Positions 42,417 through 51,187 of a stretch of DNA of 64,000 nt are shown here, piece after piece. Below the pieces are notes generated by a model. It ran no database searches and was not told where the DNA came from. It was given only the letters and a program-made list of their open reading frames with translations. Position 1 is the first letter of the stretch; the number at the start of each line of letters is the position of its first letter. Source of the DNA: Thermodesulfovibrio sp. (GTDB lineage: Bacteria > Nitrospirota > Thermodesulfovibrionia > Thermodesulfovibrionales > UBA6898); assembly GCA_013824615.1 (NCBI GenBank), contig PNOC01000004.1:1-64000 (forward strand), written 5' to 3'. Made by a program: the position numbers and the translations under genes.

Positions 42417-43500
42417 CCGCTGTCCTCAGTCCGAAATCAAGGGTACGTTGGATTACCCCCCCCCCAAGAACACGCTCGCCCTCATAAAAGACCGCACTCT
42501 GACCTGGCGACGGGGCCCATACCGGTTCATCAAAACTAACCACAACAGCGTCCCCTTTGAGCTCAAGCACAGCCGGCACCTCCTTCATCATCGAACGTAT
42601 TTTCACCCCTGCAGCAAAAGCAGGCAGCAGAGGCTTCCGGAGCCAGTGGAGCTGGTCCACCATTATTGACCTATAGGCCGCATCCTCCCGGGACCCGACC
42701 TGAACTGCTCTCTTCTCAGCATCAATCCTCGTAACATACAGGGGCGTCAAGGACGGAATGCCAAGCCCCTTTCTCTGCCCCACGGTGAAGCGGTGAATTC
42801 CCTGGTGCCTGGCGAGTTCCTTTCCACTGCGGTCGACGACAGGACCGGGAGAAATCATGGAGGGATTCTGCTTCTCCAGAAAACTGCCATAGTCGTTGTC
42901 TTCTACAAAACAGATCTCCTGACTTTCAGGCCAGTAAGCAGCCTCAAGCTTCAGGGACCTCGCAATCTCCCTGACTTCCTGTTTCCGCAATGCCCCCAGG
43001 GGCAGCACCAGCCTCCTGAGTTCCTCTTCCTGCAGCTGGTAGAGCACGTAAGATTGGTCCTTCCCTCCATCGAGCCCCTTTTTCAGGACAACCGGTTCTC
43101 CGGCATCCGCCGTTCTTTCCACAATTGCATAATGGCCGGTCGCAATGAAGTCCGCCCCACGCTTTTCAGCCTCTCGCAACAGAAACGGAAACTTGATATG
43201 CCGGTTACAGAGGATGCAGGGGTTCGGGGTCAAGCCCCTGGCATAGGCCGCTGCAAACGGTTCAACCACCTGTCTGCTGAATTCATCGCGGACATCGAGG
43301 GAGTCATGGCGGATGCCGAGGCGTCCGGCAGTGCGTGCCGCACTCTGGGCAGAACTCAGCGAACAGCAGCCGGAGAGTTTATCCTCTGCCTGCCAGAGGA
43401 TGAAACTAATCCCCTCCACCTCGTACCCCTGCTGCTTTAACAGCGCAGCAGAAACGCTGGAATCAACGCCGCCGCTCATTCCAAGTATTACCTTTGCCAT
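42400..43500 (-). CDS. mnmA: tRNA-specific 2-thiouridylase
   Basis: A 366-residue enzyme that inserts sulfur at U34 of tRNA-Lys, Glu and Gln. The PP-loop is LGMSGGVDSSVSAALL. Catalytic cysteines are in NPCILCNRHIKF and ESQEICFVEDN. The C-terminal barrel ends VLGGGVIQRT. A run of ten G residues on the coding strand (C residues at 42456-42465) encodes the triple Gly near the C-terminus, so slippage there would alter only the last ~20 residues. It is convergent with the lipid kinase gene. Confidence 0.96.
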   Translation of the reverse strand: MAKVILGMSGGVDSSVSAALLKQQGYEVEGISFILWQAEDKLSGCCSLSSAQSAARTAGRLGIRHDSLDVRDEFSRQVVEPFAAAYARGLTPNPCILCNRHIKFPFLLREAEKRGADFIATGHYAIVERTADAGEPVVLKKGLDGGKDQSYVLYQLQEEELRRLVLPLGALRKQEVREIARSLKLEAAYWPESQEICFVEDNDYGSFLEKQNPSMISPGPVVDRSGKELARHQGIHRFTVGQRKGLGIPSLTPLYVTRIDAEKRAVQVGSREDAAYRSIMVDQLHWLRKPLLPAFAAGVKIRSMMKEVPAVLELKGDAVVVSFDEPVWAPSPGQSAVFYEGERVLGGGVIQRTLDFGLRTAVNRPV

Positions 43501-43578
43501 GCTTTACTATACCAGATGACTGCTGATGATGGGCAGCCGGGCGCCTGTTGCCGCCAGAGGGTTTCAAACAGTAATCTG

Positions 43579-43607
43579 TTGACCGAAGGCCTCTGTCGTG
43601 CTAGCAT
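43579..43607 (+). promoter_or_regulatory. Promoter of the YtxH-type gene
   Basis: TTGACC (43579-43584), exactly 17 nt, TAGCAT (43602-43607), 27 nt before the ATG, with AAAGGAG between. Confidence 0.6.
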
Positions 43608-43633
43608 AAAATAAAGCTTGAAAGGAGACTGCA

Positions 43634-43831
43634 ATGTTAAACAGAGATGATAATTACAGCGTTGAGATCATGGCATCTTTCCTGATAGGAGGAATCGTGG
43701 GTGCAGGACTGGCACTGCTTCTGGCCCCGCAGTCAGGCAGAAAGACCCGGGCCCAGATCAGGGATATGGCCGAAGATGCATCCGATTACGCCTCGGACTA
43801 CGCTAAAAAGCTGAAGCACAAAATCTCGTAA
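43634..43831 (+). CDS. YtxH-domain small membrane protein
   Basis: A 65-residue protein with one TM helix, MASFLIGGIVGAGLALLLAP, followed by QSGRKTRAQIRDMAEDAS and a charged tail (DYASDYAKKLKHKIS). This is the YtxH/gas-vesicle-like small protein family linked to general stress in other bacteria. An AAAGGAG ribosome site and its own near-consensus promoter support expression. It is isolated between divergent or convergent neighbours. Confidence 0.87.
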   Translation: MLNRDDNYSVEIMASFLIGGIVGAGLALLLAPQSGRKTRAQIRDMAEDASDYASDYAKKLKHKIS

Positions 43832-43862
43832 AAAAAGGGCATCGGGACGGCAGGGGAATTTC

Positions 43863-44411
43863 CTACTTCAGCTGTAATTTGATATAGGAGCTTTTCCTGA
43901 GGTCCCTGAGTATCTCCTTCAGCCGGTCGTTGAGCATCTTCTCGGTCAGGTAATTTTCGATCTCTCCGCGTACGGTTTCGTATGCGCGTCCTGAAAACTG
44001 CGCTGCGTTCTGCTGGTAAAAGGTCTCGATAGCGGCATCGGTCACCCTGATATACGCCCTCACCTTGAGATTGATATATTCGTTCACAATCTCATCCCCG
44101 GTCGGGGCTTCAATCCTGTACTTTCTGGCTTCCTTCAGGAGCAGGATCCTGTTGATCATGGTATTAAGGACTTCTTCACGGGTAATCTTCGGTGACAGTT
44201 GCTGAGTGACGGCATACTGCTCTTCGAACTCGCTCAGGGTTACGGCCTGATTATCAACAAAGGCCACGACCCGATCATGGATGGCCGCAGGTGCTAACGG
44301 AGCATACAGCAGAAACAACACCATGATAATAAGCATGGTCACGACCGGCTTCACGCTGCCGCAGAAAGATTCCCGACAAGCGGGAAGGACAGAGTCTATA
44401 GTTATGTTCAT
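43863..44411 (-). CDS. SurA N-terminal-type periplasmic chaperone without PPIase domain
   Basis: About 182 residues. A hydrophobic export segment (VTMLIIMVLFLLYAPLAPAA) is followed by IHDRVVAFVDNQAVTLSEFE, the SurA_N signature. Helices follow: EVLNTMINRILLLKEARKYR, then a linker and a C-terminal helix RGEIENYLTEKMLNDRLKEIL. No parvulin domain is present, so it probably works as a chaperone only. ATG 44411 has a better-spaced AGGA site than GTG 44429. It is downstream of the Omp85 gene, so it may assist outer-membrane protein assembly. Confidence 0.82.
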   Translation of the reverse strand: MNITIDSVLPACRESFCGSVKPVVTMLIIMVLFLLYAPLAPAAIHDRVVAFVDNQAVTLSEFEEQYAVTQQLSPKITREEVLNTMINRILLLKEARKYRIEAPTGDEIVNEYINLKVRAYIRVTDAAIETFYQQNAAQFSGRAYETVRGEIENYLTEKMLNDRLKEILRDLRKSSYIKLQLK

Positions 44412-44492
44412 GCCCTTATTCCTATTCACTGTTCACCATGAGCTCTTTTCTCGTTTGTCTGCCTGCAGTCATCAGTTCCCCAATCTCCCATA

Positions 44493-47255
44493 TCAGAATG
44501 CATGCCCCACGCTGAAATGCAGCGCCCCTCTGCTCTCCCCCGGCTCCCTGTTCAGCTTCATCCCGTAATCGACCCGCAGCGGGCCTACCGGCGTTTTATA
44601 CCGGAGGCCGAGCCCGGCTGTATACCGCATATCCGACAGAACAGCTTTTTTTGAATTCACCCATACATTACCCATATCGAAAAAAGGAACAATGCCGATC
44701 CCCATACCGACCGAGGTCCGCAGTTCCACGTTTCCCATGAGAAAAACGTTGCCTCCGGTGGGGTTCCCATCGGAGCCTTTCGGTCCCAGCGTGTCCTGAT
44801 CAAAACCCCTGACCGTAGATCTGCCCCCGAGAAAAAATCTTTCCACCAGCGGAAGTTCCGATGTATCACCCAGGTGATAGGCGACACCTCCCCGGATTGA
44901 GAGGGCAAGTACAACGTCTTTGGCGAGTTTCTGGAATCGTGACCCGTAGACCTCAAGTTTCGCAAAGTTCGTTTCAGACAGGAACAGATATGACGCTACC
45001 TTGAGAGAGGCCCCGGCAAGCACACCCTTTTCAGGTTCAAAGGGGTTGTCACGCGTGTCGTAAATTATCACCGGCTTAATGCTCCCGATCGCCAGGGTCC
45101 CCATATCTTCCTTGCTCAGCACAACGTCAGGCGCAACGTCAGTCGTCCTGACAAGCGAAAACTCGTAGTAGAGTTCGGACTTTATGCGTGGGTTCAGTTT
45201 TCTCTCAATTCCGGCGGTAAGCGTATAGCGGGTCAGGTGATAGAGCGTATCCTTTGTCGATGCGTTAATATCCCTTTTATCGTTATACTGAAAATAGACC
45301 CTCAGGGGGAGCTGGCTGCCGAAGGCCCAGGGTTCGTTGTACTGCAGCAGATAACGCTGCTCCAGAGAACTGACTTCGGCACGCATCAGACCTTCCCGGT
45401 TCAGGCCCCACAGGTTCCGGTAACTCACCTCCAGAAAACCCCTGAACTTTTCATACTCTGCATAGCCGGCCCCGAACTCAACAGATCCCGCGTTGCCCTC
45501 CTTCACCCTGACCAGGACATCACTGCGGTCGCCGTCAGGCTCAAGGGCCTCGATCTGAACATCATTGAAAAGGCCCAGCTTATAGAGCCGCTGCCGTTCC
45601 TCGGCAAAGAGAGCAAGGTTGAATTCCTGACCCTCCTTATGCAGCAGTTCACGGCGGATGACCCGGTAACGCGTCTGCCTGTTCCCCACGATAACCGTGC
45701 GGCCCAGGAAAAGTTTCTTTCCCTCGCTGACCGCAAAAACCACCGTGGCCTTATGTCCCTCTATCTGCCTCTGGACCGAGACGTCTACCGAGGCAAACCC
45801 GCGCCCGGTGTAATACTCCAGTATCCTGAAGCGCGCATCAGAAATATCCACCTCATTATAGGGATCCCCCTCCTTAAGTCCAAGGACTTTCTTCAGCTGC
45901 TCTGCAGCTTCGGGAGTGACACCGATAACGGTAACTGCCGAGATTCCGGTTTTTTCGCCTTCTTCGACAAGCACCGTCAAATCGACTGCAGCCTTGTTTT
46001 CTGATGTTTTCACCTCGATTTTTCTGACCACGGCCTCAAGGTATCCGAGCGCCCCAAAAAACTCTCTCAGCAGGTCCTGGTCTTTCCCGAGCAGATCAGG
46101 ATTATAATAACCGTTCTCTTTCAGAGTCATCACCTGCCTGAGGCTGTCCTGAGGCAGCCGTGTCCCGCTGAAACTGATCGAAGAGACTTTTACCCTCTCC
46201 CCCTCGTAAATGAAAAAAGAGAGGCTGATTTCACGTTCACCTGAGCGTATGACCGGGGCAATCTGAACGTACGGATATCCCTCGCCGTGATAGCGGGCCA
46301 GCATCCTGTCCGTGGCCTCTCCCACCATTTCATCGTTAATATCCTCGCTCTCCGGAAGCAGGGACTCCTGCGTGAGGACCTTCGGGGACAGGGCTGTATT
46401 GCCCTGGAATATCAGTTCAAGCTTTTTCCCGGGACTCACCTGGATATCCAGATTGCCGTCAGCAAAACTGAACGGTCCGACTACAGGCTTTATATATCCC
46501 CGCTTTTTCAGTTCCTCCCTCATGGCCCTGAGCTCCAGCCGGACTCTGTCCTGATTGTAGATGTCGTTGATTGAAATCTTCATCAGGTCTTTGAAACTGC
46601 TGAATGCGTCCGCGCCCCGGCCGGCTCTGCCCGGGGATTGCCCCGTATTCAGCCCTGTCTCCCCCGGACGTATATCTTCCGAACCGGGATCCTTCACAGT
46701 AAAAGACAGGCTTGCGATGACACGTGGAGGGCCCGTGATGACCTCCAGCCTGATATCTGCCAGATTAGACCGCTCAGCAGGCTTCACGGTAATCCGTACC
46801 CCGGCTGAGGGAAACCCCTGACTGTTCAGAGCTGCCTTGAGGTCTTCCGCAGCCTGTTCCATAAGGTCAGGGCGCAACTGCTCGTCTTCCTTGAAAAGAA
46901 AGAGTTTCCGTATTTTTCTGTCTGAAAGCTGACGCTCCCCGGTAATTTCAATCTTCCTGATATACGCCCTCTCCCGCACGGCGATCCCGATTGTCTGAGG
47001 GTCTCCCTCCTGCACGGTAATGGCGATATCCTCAAAAATACCTTTTAGAAAGGCCGTCCTAATGGCCCGACGGACCGCCATGGCATCCGGCATTTTATCG
47101 CTGCTCAGTCCGAGCATCTCAAGGAACTCCCCCTCTCCGATCGACTGCAGCCCTGTCACTACAATACGGACCGGAGCCCCTGCAGGCTCAGGTGCAGCCG
47201 AAGCAGCCAGAGGCAGCAGGACGAGAACAAGCAGGAGCACGCAAATATTTCTCAT
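44493..47255 (-). CDS. Omp85-family protein (TamA/BamA-like) with many POTRA domains
   Basis: A 920-residue outer-membrane protein with signal peptide MRNICVLLLVLVLLPLAASA. A long POTRA region (about 28-590) shows at least six repeat-like units, for example IVVTGLQSIGEGEF, IEITGERQLSDRKI, LIFQGNTALSPKVL, ISFSGTRLPQDSLR, VTVIGVTPEAAEQL and VIVGNRQTRYRVIR. The 16-strand barrel has FFLGGRSTVRGFD (the VRGF insertion loop) and a C-terminal aromatic. The start overlaps the TamB stop by 4 nt, which favours a TamA-type role in translocation and assembly, though BamA cannot be excluded. Confidence 0.93.
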   Translation of the reverse strand: MRNICVLLLVLVLLPLAASAAPEPAGAPVRIVVTGLQSIGEGEFLEMLGLSSDKMPDAMAVRRAIRTAFLKGIFEDIAITVQEGDPQTIGIAVRERAYIRKIEITGERQLSDRKIRKLFLFKEDEQLRPDLMEQAAEDLKAALNSQGFPSAGVRITVKPAERSNLADIRLEVITGPPRVIASLSFTVKDPGSEDIRPGETGLNTGQSPGRAGRGADAFSSFKDLMKISINDIYNQDRVRLELRAMREELKKRGYIKPVVGPFSFADGNLDIQVSPGKKLELIFQGNTALSPKVLTQESLLPESEDINDEMVGEATDRMLARYHGEGYPYVQIAPVIRSGEREISLSFFIYEGERVKVSSISFSGTRLPQDSLRQVMTLKENGYYNPDLLGKDQDLLREFFGALGYLEAVVRKIEVKTSENKAAVDLTVLVEEGEKTGISAVTVIGVTPEAAEQLKKVLGLKEGDPYNEVDISDARFRILEYYTGRGFASVDVSVQRQIEGHKATVVFAVSEGKKLFLGRTVIVGNRQTRYRVIRRELLHKEGQEFNLALFAEERQRLYKLGLFNDVQIEALEPDGDRSDVLVRVKEGNAGSVEFGAGYAEYEKFRGFLEVSYRNLWGLNREGLMRAEVSSLEQRYLLQYNEPWAFGSQLPLRVYFQYNDKRDINASTKDTLYHLTRYTLTAGIERKLNPRIKSELYYEFSLVRTTDVAPDVVLSKEDMGTLAIGSIKPVIIYDTRDNPFEPEKGVLAGASLKVASYLFLSETNFAKLEVYGSRFQKLAKDVVLALSIRGGVAYHLGDTSELPLVERFFLGGRSTVRGFDQDTLGPKGSDGNPTGGNVFLMGNVELRTSVGMGIGIVPFFDMGNVWVNSKKAVLSDMRYTAGLGLRYKTPVGPLRVDYGMKLNREPGESRGALHFSVGHAF

Positions 47256-50200
47256 TTGAATTCAAACCTGAATTTCACATCAGCACCTATAATCCCGCGT
47301 TCATCCCTGATGCCGATCAGAGATACGTTTCTGTTCAGAAAATATTCAAGTTTAATGATCTGCTCCTCTGAAGACCCTGCAGAAGAGGTATAGGTGACGA
47401 ACATTTTATCCCCCATCAGTCTTTTTGAGACAGTCACCCTGGGTTCGACCGTTCCGGTGCTCTTCGATACATGGGGGTCCACCTGAAACCGGTCCAGACC
47501 GGTGATGCTCCTGAGCCTCTCCTCCACCACGTCCTGGAGCTTGCCGGTCACAAACGAGGTGGCCTCCCCGGCCCCGACACCCCCTTCAAGCCCTTTAAGC
47601 TGTCCCCCGGTCTGTCCGAGAGTCAGCAGCGCCAGGATATCCATTTCCTTGAGAACAGGATCAGAGGAGAGCGACATGGCAAACTGGTTCATACGGCCCT
47701 CAAGGTTCATCTTGATTTTATACCCTTTGACGATCGTCTCTGCAGCGATGGCGATCACCGCGTTCAGCCGGTTCGGGTCGGCGAAATCTGCGCTTGCATG
47801 CAATATCCTGAACTCATTATTTCTGAAGTAAACCGTACCCTCTTTTGACTCCAGGCGGCCGAAGAGTGCCGGCCGGTAGACTGTCCCGCGCAGAAGCATG
47901 TCGGCGGTCACCTCTGCCCGCGCAATATTGTTGTCCACCCGGATATTATCCCGCCCCAGCACGCGGATATTCAGCTGCGCCTTATCGAGATTCGAGATCT
48001 CCGACCGTACTTTATCGACCTGCTTTGTTCTGAGCAGCCAACTCTTCCATTCAATACGTTCCCTGTATCGGGCCCTGTTTATACTGACGTCTCCGGATAT
48101 AATCTGGTCCTCCGGGGTCCCCTTGTAGAGGAGATTGCCGTTAAAATTGACCGTAAAATCGCTCGAGACAGAAGCCGAGATATTGCTCATCGCTGCCTCA
48201 ACGAAAAAGCGGCTGATCGCAAATTTCTTCAGGTACAGAATCCCGGTCAGGTCAATGTCCCCGCCGCCGAGCTTCCCGGTGAGCTTCTCAAGCACCACCC
48301 GGTCATTGTCCAGGTAGAGATAACCGTTCAAGGCACTGATCCGATAGGAATAATCCTTCAGGCTGAGGGCTCCGTTCGTCAAGCTGATACCGCCGTTTAC
48401 AGAAGGCTTCTCCCAGTCTCCGGTAATCTCCAGTGTAAATTCAGCATCGCCTTTGATCACCCCGATCTTGGTCGAAAGACTCTTAAAGGGCGACAGGGCG
48501 GAAGTTCCCTCTATTGCCAGGTTGTAGCTCTTGCCGATATCAAGGCTGCCGTTCATTTTGACCTGCGCATTGCCGCCCCTCATCGTTACATGATCAAAGG
48601 CCAGGTGCCGGTTGCGCAGCTCAAGTTTTATTTCATGGTCGTTCGTAAAACTGTACCCGTACATTGAGAGATTCAGCTGCTTCAGGGCAGAGGTTGCCGT
48701 CACCTGGTTTCTGTCGCCGCGGAGGGCTATGCTCCCGTTCATGCTCAGGATCAGGTCGTCAGGCACCTCTTTGAGAAAGGCGCTGATCACCGTATCATAG
48801 CGGCCGGACAGGATGTCGACTTTCGCCTCCCAGGGAAAATCACTTTTGATCTTCCCCTTGCCTGACACGGTCACTTTGTTATTCAACAGCGCTGCATTGA
48901 AAACAAGCTCCCGGTCCGTGATTACCGCAGCGACCGTGCCGCTCCCCATCGGTCGGTCCCTGAGCCGGCCCTCAACCATCTCTGCGGTGAGCACCACTCG
49001 GTGCTTCTCCATCGTCCCGCTCCCTTCAGCCTTAAGACTAAAGAGAGCCTCCCCCCTGACCGGCCGGGGCACAAGGTCGCTCAAATACAGTTTTTCAGAG
49101 GAGGCAGACAGCAGAAATGTTCCCTCCGGATCAATCAGGAGGCTGCCCGACAGAATAGACTTCCCCTTCTGAATTTTCACCGGGGCGAGGTTGATTCCCT
49201 CCCCCTGGTATTTCCACCCGAACGATCCGGAATCATACGCGACACCGTAGAGGGTTCCGTTTTTGACCACGGCCTCGCCGATCAGCACCGGCTTGTCTCC
49301 GCTGCCGGTAACTTTCAGCTCTGTACGAAATCTGCCGTTGCCCTGGAAATCGTCATAAAATATCCCTACAAATTTTTTAAGTTCTGCATTATTGATTGTG
49401 GCCTGCAGGTCATACTCGGGATTATTGAGGTCAAACAGATCAACCGCATTTTTGAACCTGATAACGCCTTTCATGGCATAAGCATCTTCAGCCCCGTTCG
49501 CGGTGAGTGTCTGTATGGTCAGGAGATCTTTTTTATACCTGATGTCGGCAGTGAGCATATCAGCCCCAAAGGTGCCTATCACCGGCCTGTTAATCTTTGC
49601 GCTGCCGGAGAGCACCGGATCAGTAAACAACCCGGATATTTTTCCCCTGAACTCCCCTGTCCCGTGAACAGTCGTAAAATACGGCCCGGTCATATCCGCA
49701 AGGTCCCGGGTCTGCAGTACTCCCTCGAAATCGAGCAATTTATTCTTTAGATCAGCAGTACCGTTCATCTCGGCATCTGAAATTCCGGTATGCAGCTTCA
49801 GGCCGGTAATCGTCACCAGATCGCCTTTCATGCCGTACCTGCCGGTCACTTCACTGATCCGTCCGAGTGCGCTCTTCCCTTTCTCACTGCTCCGGTATAC
49901 AAAGCCCCCTTCGGGATTAAACGACGAATCGCTGTTGACAAGTGTACCGCTGATCTTGCCGGGCATGACCCCAGGGTGCCAGCCGATGAGCTTGAATACC
50001 GGGCCGCTGTCGACCTGGGAAAAATCGACCTTCAGCGTATAATAGTTTACGACCGGCAGGGTAATCGACGCAGACAGAGTAGCCGAACCGTTATAGAGCC
50101 TGCCAGTACCGTCCGTAAACCGCATGGTGCCGTCAGCATAGGATATGCCGCATTTCAGGTGATCGACATCAACATCAAAGAGGTTCCCTGCGCGGAGCTC

Positions 50201-51187
50201 TCCGGTCCCTTTGGCAACCAGCTTATGCAGGGGCCCCTTCACCTGCCCCTTCAGCGTCACATACCCTTCGATCTTCTCCTCAACTTTCAGCAGTTCCATG
50301 AGCGTCTGGATAAAGAAACTTCCCTGCAGGTCCAGGTCAAGCGAGACATCCTCCTTCGCAAGGCTTACCAGCCCCTTCACCGAAACAGACCCCTCTCCGC
50401 TTTTTTCGAGCCTGAACAGTTTCTTCAGCGTACTGAGCGATAACGAAAGATCGGCCTTAATCTTCCCCTGCCCTGCTTCATAGTCACCAGTGCCGGTCAT
50501 CCTCGAATCAAAGGAATCGACCGTCAGCTTCTTGATCTCTATGGTGTTGTCCCTGATCAGCAGGGCTGCGGAGACAGCGGCCGACAGTTCGGGCATACCG
50601 TCCTTCTTAAGCGTTATATTCTCCGTGGTGACGATCACCCTGCCTCTGCTGCCCAGAATCGCCTCGCCGCCAAGACCCTTTACCGTGATCGACAGCCCGC
50701 TGCGGTCATCAAGAAAATCGGTACTGCCCTTCTGCAGTTCAACGGCCATAACGTTTACCTTCAGGGCGTTCTCCCGCGTTGTGGCAAGATAGCGCTCGAT
50801 ATTGACGGCTATCTCCTCTGCTTTCGTTCTGCTGAGGCTGACCTCGGGCTCCTTGATCACCAGCCTTCGTATCGTCAGCCTTTTTGAGAAAAGGCCGCTC
50901 AGTTCGACGTAAGCCTTCACCCGGGGTGCAACCAGCAGTCTATCCCCCCCCTCATCAAAAACCTTCAGTCCCTTTGCCTCTATAAACAGCGGAAAAATAT
51001 TAAGATAAATATTCTGGGCAATCACCTTCCTGCCGAGCATCATCTCCAGTTCCGGCAGGATTGTCTTTTTAAGGGCATTGGAAATATTCGGGCCGCGCAG
51101 GACAAGGAGCAGGATGCCGATAATCAGCGCCGGGGCGAGGATTATGGTCGCTTTTATTATTCTTGTCCGTCTCTGAGCGTCATCCAT
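47252..51187 (-). CDS. tamB: Translocation and assembly module protein TamB
   Basis: A 1311-residue AsmA-like protein. An N-terminal TM helix (ATIILAPALIIGILLLVLRG) anchors it in the inner membrane. A very long repetitive beta region follows, of the kind that forms a lipid or protein conduit across the periplasm. The C-terminal DUF490 domain contains MDILALLTLGQTGGQLKGLE and GLDRFQVDPHVSKSTG. It partners the Omp85 protein encoded just downstream, 4 nt overlap. It overlaps glnD by 31 nt, so translation is probably linked to the nitrogen sensor, an unusual arrangement. Confidence 0.94.
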   Translation of the reverse strand: MDDAQRRTRIIKATIILAPALIIGILLLVLRGPNISNALKKTILPELEMMLGRKVIAQNIYLNIFPLFIEAKGLKVFDEGGDRLLVAPRVKAYVELSGLFSKRLTIRRLVIKEPEVSLSRTKAEEIAVNIERYLATTRENALKVNVMAVELQKGSTDFLDDRSGLSITVKGLGGEAILGSRGRVIVTTENITLKKDGMPELSAAVSAALLIRDNTIEIKKLTVDSFDSRMTGTGDYEAGQGKIKADLSLSLSTLKKLFRLEKSGEGSVSVKGLVSLAKEDVSLDLDLQGSFFIQTLMELLKVEEKIEGYVTLKGQVKGPLHKLVAKGTGELRAGNLFDVDVDHLKCGISYADGTMRFTDGTGRLYNGSATLSASITLPVVNYYTLKVDFSQVDSGPVFKLIGWHPGVMPGKISGTLVNSDSSFNPEGGFVYRSSEKGKSALGRISEVTGRYGMKGDLVTITGLKLHTGISDAEMNGTADLKNKLLDFEGVLQTRDLADMTGPYFTTVHGTGEFRGKISGLFTDPVLSGSAKINRPVIGTFGADMLTADIRYKKDLLTIQTLTANGAEDAYAMKGVIRFKNAVDLFDLNNPEYDLQATINNAELKKFVGIFYDDFQGNGRFRTELKVTGSGDKPVLIGEAVVKNGTLYGVAYDSGSFGWKYQGEGINLAPVKIQKGKSILSGSLLIDPEGTFLLSASSEKLYLSDLVPRPVRGEALFSLKAEGSGTMEKHRVVLTAEMVEGRLRDRPMGSGTVAAVITDRELVFNAALLNNKVTVSGKGKIKSDFPWEAKVDILSGRYDTVISAFLKEVPDDLILSMNGSIALRGDRNQVTATSALKQLNLSMYGYSFTNDHEIKLELRNRHLAFDHVTMRGGNAQVKMNGSLDIGKSYNLAIEGTSALSPFKSLSTKIGVIKGDAEFTLEITGDWEKPSVNGGISLTNGALSLKDYSYRISALNGYLYLDNDRVVLEKLTGKLGGGDIDLTGILYLKKFAISRFFVEAAMSNISASVSSDFTVNFNGNLLYKGTPEDQIISGDVSINRARYRERIEWKSWLLRTKQVDKVRSEISNLDKAQLNIRVLGRDNIRVDNNIARAEVTADMLLRGTVYRPALFGRLESKEGTVYFRNNEFRILHASADFADPNRLNAVIAIAAETIVKGYKIKMNLEGRMNQFAMSLSSDPVLKEMDILALLTLGQTGGQLKGLEGGVGAGEATSFVTGKLQDVVEERLRSITGLDRFQVDPHVSKSTGTVEPRVTVSKRLMGDKMFVTYTSSAGSSEEQIIKLEYFLNRNVSLIGIRDERGIIGADVKFRFEFK

